This document shows positions 8,112-14,553 of a stretch of DNA of 25,105 nt, piece by piece. Below the pieces are notes generated by a model that had not been told where the DNA came from, searched no databases, and was given only the letters and a program-made list of their open reading frames with translations. Made by a program: the position numbers and the translations under genes. The DNA is from Pseudothermotoga sp. (GTDB lineage Bacteria > Thermotogota > Thermotogae > Thermotogales > DSM-5069): positions 1 to 25,105 of the forward strand of contig JAPYWY010000003.1 in assembly GCA_028276125.1 (NCBI GenBank). Reading direction: 5' to 3'. Every line of letters begins with the position of its first letter. The first letter of the stretch is position 1.

Positions 8112-9813
8112 AACTGTTCTGAACTCCATCGTTGAGGGCATCATAATTGTGGACAAGAAAGCGAGGATCGTTTTCATGAACAAGCAGGCGTCCATCATAT
8201 TAGGCATTCCAGCCTCGAGCGCAATTGGTAGGTACGTGGTCGACGCCATACCGAACACCAGGTTGCACATCGTCGTTCAGACTGGCAAGGCAGAGATCGA
8301 TAACGTTCAGGACATAGGAGACGTGAAGATCATAACCTCGAGGATACCGATCAAAGACAGCAATGGAGAAATCATAGGTGCGGTCGCAATCTTCAGGGAC
8401 ATCACCAGCGTGCAGAAGATGCTCGAGGAGGTCACAAACCTCAGGGAGATGGAAGCACTGCTCAAGGCAATCATAGAGTCCACGAACGACGCGATATCTG
8501 TTGCCGATGCCGAAGGTAAGATCGTGATGGTGAACAAGGCCTACACCAAGATAACCGGTTATTCGGCGCAAGAGGTCATAGGCAAACCCGCCACCATAGA
8601 CATTGCGGAGGGCGAAAGCATGCACATCAAGGTTGCACAAACCAAGCAACCGATATATGGAGCGAGACTCCTGGTGGGACCAACCCGCAAAGAGGTAGTG
8701 GTGGACGTCACACCTCTGTTCGTCAAGGGTCAGTTCAGGGGCAGCGTTGGCGTGATACACGATGTTTCGGAGATCGTTCGTCTGAGCAGAGAACTTGAAG
8801 AAATGCGCCGGATCATGAGGCGCATGAGTGCGAAGTATACTTTCGACGACATTGTTGCAGAGAGCACAAAGATGAAGATCATCATAGAACAGGCGATGAA
8901 AGTCGCACAAACCCCTGCGACAGTCCTGCTGAGGGGCGAGAGCGGCACGGGTAAGGAATTGCTCGCACACGCGATACACAACGCCAGTGAGAGGAAGGAT
9001 CACCCCTTCGTGAGCGTGAATTGCGCGGCGATACCAGAGTCAGTCCTCGAATCGGAACTGTTCGGTTATGCCCCGGGCGCCTTCACGGGTGCCAAAAGGG
9101 AAGGAAAGAAGGGTTTGTTCGAAGAAGCACACAAAGGTACGATCTTTCTGGACGAAATAGGAAAGATGCCTTTGTCTGTGCAACCGAAACTGCTGAGGTT
9201 CTTGGAGACGAAGGAGATAACACCCGTCGGTGGAACAAAACCCATAAAGATCGATGTGCGTATCATCGCCGCGACAAACATGAACTTGGAGAGGATGGTT
9301 CAGGAAGGCTCATTCCTACCAGATCTCTACTTCAGGCTCAACGTTTTTCCCATACACATACCCCCACTGAGGGAGAGAAGAGAGGACATACCAATGCTTG
9401 TGCAACACATTATAAAGAAGCTCAACCAGGAGTACGGAAGAACAGTGGAGGGTATATCTCCCGAGGCCTTGCACAAACTCATGTCCTACGATTGGCCCGG
9501 TAACGTGAGAGAACTCGAAAACATCATCGGCAGGGCCATGATAACGATGGAACCGGATGAGAGGTTCATCAGAGCGCACCATCTACCGCCGTTGAAACTG
9601 TCCTATCAAGCCCAAGAAGTTGCGGTTGACGTGAAGGATCTCAGACGCGCCTTGAGAGAGTACGAAAAGGGATTAATAATGAAGGCACTGGAACGGAACG
9701 ACTGGGACGTGCAAAAGACCGCCAGAGAGATCGGAATGAGTGTCAGGACACTGTACCACAGGATGAAACTGTTGCAGGTCGTGAGGCCGATGAGTAAGAG
9801 ACGTCAGTCTTAA
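8089..9813 (+). CDS. Sigma-54-type transcriptional activator with two PAS domains
   Basis: A 574-residue enhancer-binding protein. Two PAS sensor domains come first (about 5-115 and 125-235), joined by a short helix. They are followed by an AAA+ domain (about 250-480) with Walker A GESGTGKE (283-290), the sigma-54 contact loop GAFTGA near 330, Walker B GTIFLDEIGKM near 350 and the RLNVFPIHIPPLRER segment. A Fis-type helix-turn-helix closes it (WDVQKTAREIGMSVRTLYHRM, about 537-557). No receiver domain is present, so control is by a ligand or redox signal at the PAS domains and not by a histidine kinase. The layout is like RocR/PrdR-type activators of amino-acid use. Start is an ATG at 8089 preceded by GAGGTGG, overlapping the rsmA end by 23 bases. 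The intact GAFTGA implies that the genome encodes RpoN. Confidence 0.92.
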   Translation: MTREELFETVLNSIVEGIIIVDKKARIVFMNKQASIILGIPASSAIGRYVVDAIPNTRLHIVVQTGKAEIDNVQDIGDVKIITSRIPIKDSNGEIIGAVAIFRDITSVQKMLEEVTNLREMEALLKAIIESTNDAISVADAEGKIVMVNKAYTKITGYSAQEVIGKPATIDIAEGESMHIKVAQTKQPIYGARLLVGPTRKEVVVDVTPLFVKGQFRGSVGVIHDVSEIVRLSRELEEMRRIMRRMSAKYTFDDIVAESTKMKIIIEQAMKVAQTPATVLLRGESGTGKELLAHAIHNASERKDHPFVSVNCAAIPESVLESELFGYAPGAFTGAKREGKKGLFEEAHKGTIFLDEIGKMPLSVQPKLLRFLETKEITPVGGTKPIKIDVRIIAATNMNLERMVQEGSFLPDLYFRLNVFPIHIPPLRERREDIPMLVQHIIKKLNQEYGRTVEGISPEALHKLMSYDWPGNVRELENIIGRAMITMEPDERFIRAHHLPPLKLSYQAQEVAVDVKDLRRALREYEKGLIMKALERNDWDVQKTAREIGMSVRTLYHRMKLLQVVRPMSKRRQS

Positions 9814-9872
9814 ACTTTGCTAAAAGCTGAGGTAATTCATACGCCGTAGTATTTGTAATGAGAGGTGATCCC
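9814..9872 (+). other. 59-base intergenic gap after the regulator gene
   Basis: The largest gap in the rightward train. I see no convincing hairpin with a T run, no full sigma-70 promoter (TTGCTA at 9817-9822 has no -10 at normal distance; TAGTAT at 9847-9852 is 24 bases away), and no GG-N10-GC sigma-54 element. It ends in a strong ribosome site, AGAGGTGAT, for the small gene that follows. Confidence 0.5.
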
Positions 9873-10034
9873 ATGCAGAGATCGAAGAAGAACCTCAAGA
9901 CACTGTCTCAATACGAGTTGTTAAAGCTTCTCAAAGACGGGCAAGAAGAAGCGAAAGAGGAGATGTTCAGGAGGATGTCCTTGGAAAACGGTGAGGGAAA
10001 TGGAAGAAAATCAAAAGAAAACAAGGAGCCATAG
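9873..10034 (+). CDS. Small conserved-looking protein of unknown function (53 aa)
   Basis: I do not recognise this protein. It starts at an ATG with AGAGGTGAT six bases before it and runs 53 codons to a TAG, ending inside the next gene (35-base overlap). The sequence MQRSKKNLKTLSQYELLKLL and the rest is highly charged, with a likely helical stretch from about residue 10 to 36 and a polar Gly/Lys/Glu-rich tail. It has no signal peptide, membrane segment or cysteine. The strong ribosome site, the position in an otherwise gap-free gene train and the overlap with the ABC ATPase gene all support a real gene. The TLSQYELLKLLKDG piece recalls short helical protein-binding motifs, but no family can be named. 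Conservation next to the ATPase in relatives would settle it. Confidence 0.6.
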   Translation: MQRSKKNLKTLSQYELLKLLKDGQEEAKEEMFRRMSLENGEGNGRKSKENKEP

Positions 10035-10728
10035 TTTCGTAGAACTGAGAAATTTCTCTCTGATCATAGACAATGTGCCAGTGCTGAAGGACATAAACCT
10101 CTCCTTCGAAGCGGGACAGCTCACGGTCATTTACGGTCCAAGAGGCGCGGGTAAATCCGCCCTGCTGAGGTCGTTGTCGAGACTCAACAGGGAAATCTAT
10201 GAAAACGTCGATTCGTCCGGAGAGTTGCTCATAAACGAAAAGCCTATACAAGTCTACGACAAGAAATTGCTCAGGCAAATGGTATCTTACGTTGAACCTT
10301 CTTTCGTGGAAGCCATGGACGAGTTGACCTTCGCTGATTTCATAAAGATAACCCTTTCCGACTCCAAGGCCTCCTTGGAAGATTTCGCTTCGGAACTCGA
10401 CAGACTTGGGATACTCAAGTTTCTCAAGCGTGAACTCAAAACGCCCATCAGTCAGTTCTACACGATGGAAAAGATCATGCTGTTGCTCTTCGCGGCGATC
10501 GTGAGAAAGTCCATCATTGTTGTGTTCGACTGTATACTGGATCACTTGGACGACGACACGTTGATCCCGGTGCTTAAGGAACTGTTGAACATAAAGCAAG
10601 ACAGGATAGTTGTTCTCAGCACCAGACAGAAATTGAGATTCCTACCGATAGCCGATCAGTTCGTAATGATGAAGAGTGGTAGAATCGAATACAGAGGACC
10701 TGCAAGAGAATTCGTGCTGGAGAGGTGA
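10000..10728 (+). CDS. PstB-like ABC ATPase with degenerate catalytic motifs
   Basis: A 242-residue ABC nucleotide-binding domain that looks most like PstB (phosphate importer ATPase) in length and in its IYGPRGAGKSALLRSLSRLN P-loop region (Walker A 46-53). The other motifs are altered. The Q-loop Gln is Glu99 in SYVEPS, the LSGGQ signature reads ISQFY (150-154), the residue after the Walker B Asp177 is Cys178 where Glu normally serves as catalytic base, and the switch His region reads VVLSTRQ (204-210). ATP may bind but hydrolysis by the normal mechanism is doubtful. No permease gene is near. It may be a non-transport or regulatory ABC protein, or the degenerate half of a heterodimer. Start: ATG at 10000, with GGTGA five bases upstream, is preferred over the in-frame GTG at 9991. 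Confidence 0.82.
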   Translation: MEENQKKTRSHSFVELRNFSLIIDNVPVLKDINLSFEAGQLTVIYGPRGAGKSALLRSLSRLNREIYENVDSSGELLINEKPIQVYDKKLLRQMVSYVEPSFVEAMDELTFADFIKITLSDSKASLEDFASELDRLGILKFLKRELKTPISQFYTMEKIMLLLFAAIVRKSIIVVFDCILDHLDDDTLIPVLKELLNIKQDRIVVLSTRQKLRFLPIADQFVMMKSGRIEYRGPAREFVLER

Positions 10729-10732
10729 AACG

Positions 10733-11695
10733 TTGAAGGTCATAACTGTCACGCTGAATCCCGCCCTCGACAGGGAGTTCATAATCGAAGAGTTCACCGT
10801 GAACGCTTATCACAGGATCAAGGGCCAGAACCACATGATGATGAACCCTGGCGGCAAAGGTATCAACGTTTCCATGGCCTTGGCGAAGCTGGGAGTTTCC
10901 TCGATCGCCATAGGAATAATCGGAGGATACACAGGTCGTGTGCTTCTAACTGAGCTGAACAAAGTGAGTCCACTCATCAGCACCAGTTTCGTGCACATAG
11001 AGGAGGAAACGAGAGAGAACATCGTGATCGTCGATCCGGTTAACCACACCATGACTTCCATAAATTCTCCAGGTCCAAGAGTGGACAGGAAGGCAGTCGA
11101 GTTACTCTTGAAACGCTATGAGATATACCTTTCCAGAGCCGAGGCGGTTGTACTATCCGGAAGCTTACCACAGGGATTGACAGGTGAAATCTACGGGAAG
11201 ATGGCGAAGAAAGCCAAAGAGAAGGGAAGAATGGTGTTCTTCGACATGATCGACGAGTACTTGACGGAAGCTTTGGAGATCTGCGTCCCGGATGTTGTCA
11301 AGCCCGATGTGAGGGGGAGTCTCACAATCTTGGGAGAACGCTTGGAAAGCCTTGAAGATTACGTTGAGGCTGCGGCTAACCTCGTGAAGAGGGGTTGCAA
11401 GCTGGCCGTTGTTTCGTACGAAATCAAGAACGACGTGGTCGCCACCCAAGATGGTGTGTGGTTGATCAGCACTGAGGAGAAGGTCGATCCTGAGAACATC
11501 TTAGGCGCTGGTGATGCCTACGTCGCGGCGATGGTTTACAAGAGGCTGACAGAAAAGAATGTGAGCATGCTGGAGGTCGCAAGGTTCGGTTACGCTGCCG
11601 CACTTGCGAAGACCAGAAAACTCGCTAAGGAGATGCCCGAGTACGAGGAAATAAGTGAGGCTCTCAAATCGTGCAGACTGGAACGCCTCAGATGA
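10733..11695 (+). CDS. PfkB-family sugar kinase (1-phosphofructokinase/tagatose-6-phosphate kinase type)
   Basis: A 320-residue ribokinase-fold kinase of the FruK/LacC branch, which phosphorylates fructose-1-phosphate or a related phosphosugar. The start MKVITVTLNPALDREF is typical of that branch. PfkB signature 1 is present as NPGGKGINVSMALAKLG near residues 38-54 and signature 2 as ILGAGDAYVAAMVY near 258-271, where Asp of GAGD is the catalytic base. The substrate cannot be read from the sequence, and no fructose PTS gene is adjacent. The frame extends 19 codons upstream into the ABC gene, but a TTG at 10733 sits just after AGAGGTGA, which overlaps the ABC stop, and gives the family N-terminus; I take that start. 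The gene is followed after 15 bases by the CBS-pair gene. Confidence 0.88.
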   Translation: MKVITVTLNPALDREFIIEEFTVNAYHRIKGQNHMMMNPGGKGINVSMALAKLGVSSIAIGIIGGYTGRVLLTELNKVSPLISTSFVHIEEETRENIVIVDPVNHTMTSINSPGPRVDRKAVELLLKRYEIYLSRAEAVVLSGSLPQGLTGEIYGKMAKKAKEKGRMVFFDMIDEYLTEALEICVPDVVKPDVRGSLTILGERLESLEDYVEAAANLVKRGCKLAVVSYEIKNDVVATQDGVWLISTEEKVDPENILGAGDAYVAAMVYKRLTEKNVSMLEVARFGYAAALAKTRKLAKEMPEYEEISEALKSCRLERLR

Positions 11696-11710
11696 GGCAG
11701 GGATGATACC

Positions 11711-12157
11711 GTGAGGGTCTACGATGTGATGGTCAGGGATGTGACCGCCGTCACACAGGATGAGACTGTCGAGAACGTGGTGCGAATCATGGCCACTCAG
11801 TTTTTGAGTGGGATCCCCGTTGTCACCGAGGACATGAGAGTCATAGGTTTTGTGAGCGAGAGCGATGTAATACGCGCTGCAATACCAGGATATTTTTCAC
11901 TTCTGCAGTCTACAACTTTCATCCCCGACATGAGTCAGTTCCTCAAGATGGCTGCCAAGTTGAAGGACAAACCGATTCGAGAAATCATGACGCATCCCCC
12001 GCTCGTTGTGAACGAAAACGCTTCTCTGGCTCATGTCGCCGATTTGATGATAAAGCACAACGTGAAGATCCTTCCCGTTGTGGACGAGCACGGTCGGCTG
12101 TTGGGTGTGATCACGAGGACGAACATCGTGAGGGCAGCAATGGAAGGATACCTATGA
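11711..12157 (+). CDS. Protein made of a CBS-domain pair
   Basis: A 148-residue protein consisting almost entirely of two CBS motifs (a Bateman module). Repeat one covers about residues 4-60 (VRDVTAVTQDETVENVVRIM, then SGIPVVTEDMRVIGFVSESDVIRA). Repeat two covers about 89-146 (IMTHPPLVVNENASLAHVAD, then VKILPVVDEHGRLLGVITRTNI). A linker of about 25 residues with FIPDMSQFLKMA separates them. Such stand-alone pairs bind AMP, ATP, SAM or similar ligands and act as regulators of a partner enzyme or transporter. The partner is not known; the adjacent sugar kinase is one candidate by position only. Start is a GTG with GGGATGAT upstream. Its stop overlaps the mtaB start as ATGA. Confidence 0.9.
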   Translation: MRVYDVMVRDVTAVTQDETVENVVRIMATQFLSGIPVVTEDMRVIGFVSESDVIRAAIPGYFSLLQSTTFIPDMSQFLKMAAKLKDKPIREIMTHPPLVVNENASLAHVADLMIKHNVKILPVVDEHGRLLGVITRTNIVRAAMEGYL

Positions 12158-13455
12158 GGGCCTTCGTGACATTTCTGGGGTGCAAGGTGAACCAGTACGA
12201 GACTGAGCTGATCATAGAACAGCTCGAACGTGCTGGAATAGTGGTTTCGCCACAACCAATCGACGTCGACATATGTATCGTGAACACTTGCATGGTAACC
12301 AATGAAGCCGCGAGGCAGTCCCGTCAGTTGCTGAGGAAACTCAAAAGAATGAATCCAGATGCACTCGTCGTAGCTACAGGTTGTTATCCTCACTTGGACG
12401 TGCAGTCCATAATGGACTGTGGGGTCGATTTGGTACTCGGAAACAAAGAAAAGAAGGAGCTCGCGAAGCATATAAACGAGTGGTTCCAGAAAAAGGAACA
12501 GAAGGCATTGGTCTCGCAACCAGATTACGAAATCGACGAACGAGTGAACAGTTTCCTCGCAGATCGAGTCAGAGCCTATGTGAAGGTGCAAGACGGATGT
12601 GACGAGTACTGCACTTACTGCATTGTACCGCTCGCCAGAGGTAGAAAGATCAGGAGCAAGCCGGCAGAAGTTGTGATACAAGAAGTGAAGCATCTCGTCA
12701 GTTTAGGTTACAGAGAGATCGTTCTCACGGGAGTGAACTTGGGCAGGTATGGTCGAGACATCGACAGCAACTTGGCCCGTCTCGTGAGGCGATTGTTGGA
12801 CGAAGTGTTGGGAGACTTTCGAATCAGGCTCAGTTCGATAAACGTACAGGACATATCGGACGAGCTTATAGAATTGTTTGAGAACAATGAGAAACTGTGT
12901 CCTCATCTGCACATACCAATCCAGAGTGGTTCGAACAAGATCTTGAAGGCCATGAACCGGAACTACACGGTTGAACAAGCTTTAGCGCTTTTCGAACGCT
13001 TGCGCAGCAGAGATCCTTTCTTTTCCATAACTACGGACATGATAGTGGGCTTCCCAGGTGAAACCATCGGAGACTTCGAAAAAACCTTGGCACTCGTCAA
13101 AGAAGCTATGTTTTCCAGGGTACATGCATTCAAATACTCCGAAAGGCCAAACACACCAGCGGCGCGCATAAGGCAGAAGGTTCCGCCCGAAGAAAAGGAC
13201 AGGCGAATGAAACTGCTCAGAGAGATCGCAGAGAAAGTCGCAGCGGATTACCGGGCAGCATCGGTGGGAAAAATCAGAACGGTGCTTGTGGAAATGAGCA
13301 AGAACGGTGTGAGTTACGGGTACGACCAATATTACGTTCGTCACGAGTTCGTGTCGGTCGGTACCAACGCTCTAAGGAAGGTTGTTGTGAAGAAACCAAA
13401 CGGAACAGGGGTGGTGTCGCAGGTTGTTGATTTGGAGAAGAGCATGGTCGACTGA
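12154..13455 (+). CDS. mtaB: tRNA t6A37 methylthiotransferase MtaB
   Basis: A 433-residue radical SAM methylthiotransferase that converts t6A37 to ms2t6A37 in ANN-decoding tRNAs. The N-terminal UPF0004 domain carries three cluster cysteines (Cys10 in FLGCKVNQYE, Cys46 in VNTCMVTNE, Cys77 in ATGCYP). The radical SAM CxxxCxxC is Cys149, Cys153 and Cys156 in DGCDEYCTYC. Conserved GVNLGRYG, IPIQSGS and DMIVGFPGET follow. A C-terminal TRAM-like domain is seen from about 365. The FLGCKVNQYE start favours MtaB over MiaB (which has YGCQMN) and over RimO. The start overlaps the CBS gene stop, and the last 32 bases overlap the aminotransferase gene. Confidence 0.93.
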   Translation: MRAFVTFLGCKVNQYETELIIEQLERAGIVVSPQPIDVDICIVNTCMVTNEAARQSRQLLRKLKRMNPDALVVATGCYPHLDVQSIMDCGVDLVLGNKEKKELAKHINEWFQKKEQKALVSQPDYEIDERVNSFLADRVRAYVKVQDGCDEYCTYCIVPLARGRKIRSKPAEVVIQEVKHLVSLGYREIVLTGVNLGRYGRDIDSNLARLVRRLLDEVLGDFRIRLSSINVQDISDELIELFENNEKLCPHLHIPIQSGSNKILKAMNRNYTVEQALALFERLRSRDPFFSITTDMIVGFPGETIGDFEKTLALVKEAMFSRVHAFKYSERPNTPAARIRQKVPPEEKDRRMKLLREIAEKVAADYRAASVGKIRTVLVEMSKNGVSYGYDQYYVRHEFVSVGTNALRKVVVKKPNGTGVVSQVVDLEKSMVD

Positions 13456-14257
13456 GGCCGAAACCAAGTTGGACATAGACGAACCAGGTTTTCTGTACGG
13501 GGGCGTGGCTTACGAAACCTTGCGAACGTACGATATGAGACTCTTCGCCCCCAAATATCATTACGAAAGACTACTGAACACGCTGTCACACATGGGTCTC
13601 GATCTGTCTTTGAACTACCCAACCTTCAAAAGAATACTCGAAGAAGGTGTTCAAAGGCTCGGCAAAGAAGCCTCAATCAGGGTCGTTGCCGTACCCAGAG
13701 GGAGGTTCAGCGCCTTCGAATACGCACCCAGCCACAGTGAGCTGATCGTTTACGTGCGTGAGCTTAAGTTGGAACCGCTGGGTTACGTCAAGGTGAAGGT
13801 GAGCAACGTGAGGAAAATAGATCCACTGTCTACACCTGCCGATCTCAAGGTTGCGGGCAGAACGGACATCCTCTTGGCCAAACGCTTTAAAGGCGATGCT
13901 TACGACGTCATAATGATTGGGAGTCGTGGGCAGGTGTGTGAGGGAACCTTCACGAACGTCTTCCTCGTGAAAGAGGGCAAGGTGATCACACCAAGCATCG
14001 ACAGCGGTATACTACCTGGGATAACAAGGTTGAACACGCTGAGGTTGTGTCGAACTCTCGGTATAACGGTCGAAGAACGGTGGGTTGAGCTGTCTGAACT
14101 TTACGGTGCCGACGAGCTATTTCTGACGCACACGAGTAGAGGTATAGTCCCGGTGAACGAGATCGATGGATGGAGGCGTTACGAAACCGAGCTTGGTCGA
14201 TTCTTGTCGAGCAGGTTTGAAGAATTCATCAAAAGTGTTGGAGAGAACTGGGAATGA
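13424..14257 (+). CDS. Class IV (fold type IV) PLP aminotransferase or aminodeoxychorismate lyase
   Basis: A 277-residue fold-type IV PLP enzyme of the IlvE/DAAT/PabC superfamily. The family N-terminal region GFLYGGVAYETLRTY is at residues 22-36, the probable PLP lysine is Lys142 in PADLKVAGRTD, and cofactor-binding EGTFTNVFLV (173-182) and GILPGITR (195-202) are clear. Branched-chain aminotransferase, D-amino acid aminotransferase and ADC lyase cannot be separated by eye. The divergent PADLKV in place of the common K-T/S-x-N-Y around the lysine and the short length lean me away from IlvE. The start is one of two adjacent TTG codons (13424 or 13427) after GGTGGTG, inside the mtaB end; homology from LIW onward supports this early start. 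Confidence 0.85.
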   Translation: MLIWRRAWSTEAETKLDIDEPGFLYGGVAYETLRTYDMRLFAPKYHYERLLNTLSHMGLDLSLNYPTFKRILEEGVQRLGKEASIRVVAVPRGRFSAFEYAPSHSELIVYVRELKLEPLGYVKVKVSNVRKIDPLSTPADLKVAGRTDILLAKRFKGDAYDVIMIGSRGQVCEGTFTNVFLVKEGKVITPSIDSGILPGITRLNTLRLCRTLGITVEERWVELSELYGADELFLTHTSRGIVPVNEIDGWRRYETELGRFLSSRFEEFIKSVGENWE

Positions 14258-14553
14258 AAAGGTTGAGCGATGTTTTCGAAGCTCTCACCAAATCCGACCC
14301 ACTCTTCAAGAATCTGAAACTCAGGTTGGTACTCTCGGACCTTGCGGGTATTTTGGGCGAATCACTTGCTAAACATTGTCGTTTTGTGGAATTCTCCAAC
14401 GGAACGGTTTTCTTCACTTGTGACAGCGACGTGTGGTTGACCGAAGCTCGCTTCATGTCGAAAAAGATCGCTGAGAAGATCAACGAAAGACTGGGCGAAG
14501 GAATGGTGAACAACGTCGTTTTCAGGAGGGATCCAAATGGCGATCGACTATAG
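14254..14553 (+). CDS. DUF721 / DciA-like protein
   Basis: A 99-residue protein that resembles DUF721 (DciA), whose members load or regulate the replicative helicase DnaB in many bacteria. Support is moderate: an N-terminal helical segment MKRLSDVFEALTKSD, a central VEFSNGTVFFTCDSDVWLTEARFMSKKIAEKIN that fits the DUF721 strand-then-helix pattern (nucleic-acid-like KH fold, with the W-x-x-E element), and location directly upstream of gyrB, which is where DUF721 genes often sit. It is at the short end of the family and lacks any extended C-terminal tail. The ATG overlaps the aminotransferase stop (ATGA), and its end overlaps the gyrB start by 17 bases. Confidence 0.75.
   Translation: MKRLSDVFEALTKSDPLFKNLKLRLVLSDLAGILGESLAKHCRFVEFSNGTVFFTCDSDVWLTEARFMSKKIAEKINERLGEGMVNNVVFRRDPNGDRL

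Noticed and set aside
8200..9003. 267-codon minus-strand frame opposite the sigma-54 activator
   Set aside because: Rich in His, Cys and Arg as expected for an antisense shadow; the plus-strand gene has clear domains.
9814..9872. Possible terminator or sigma-54 promoter in the 59-base gap
   Set aside because: No stem with a T run and no GG-N10-GC pair is present; TTGCTA alone is not enough for a promoter.
10676..10732. Nineteen-codon upstream extension of the sugar kinase
   Set aside because: It lies inside the ABC gene without a ribosome site, while the TTG at 10733 directly follows AGAGGTGA and gives the family N-terminus.
12031..12693. 220-codon minus-strand frame across the CBS and mtaB junction
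   Set aside because: Overlaps two well supported genes and shows no recognisable motif or ribosome site.
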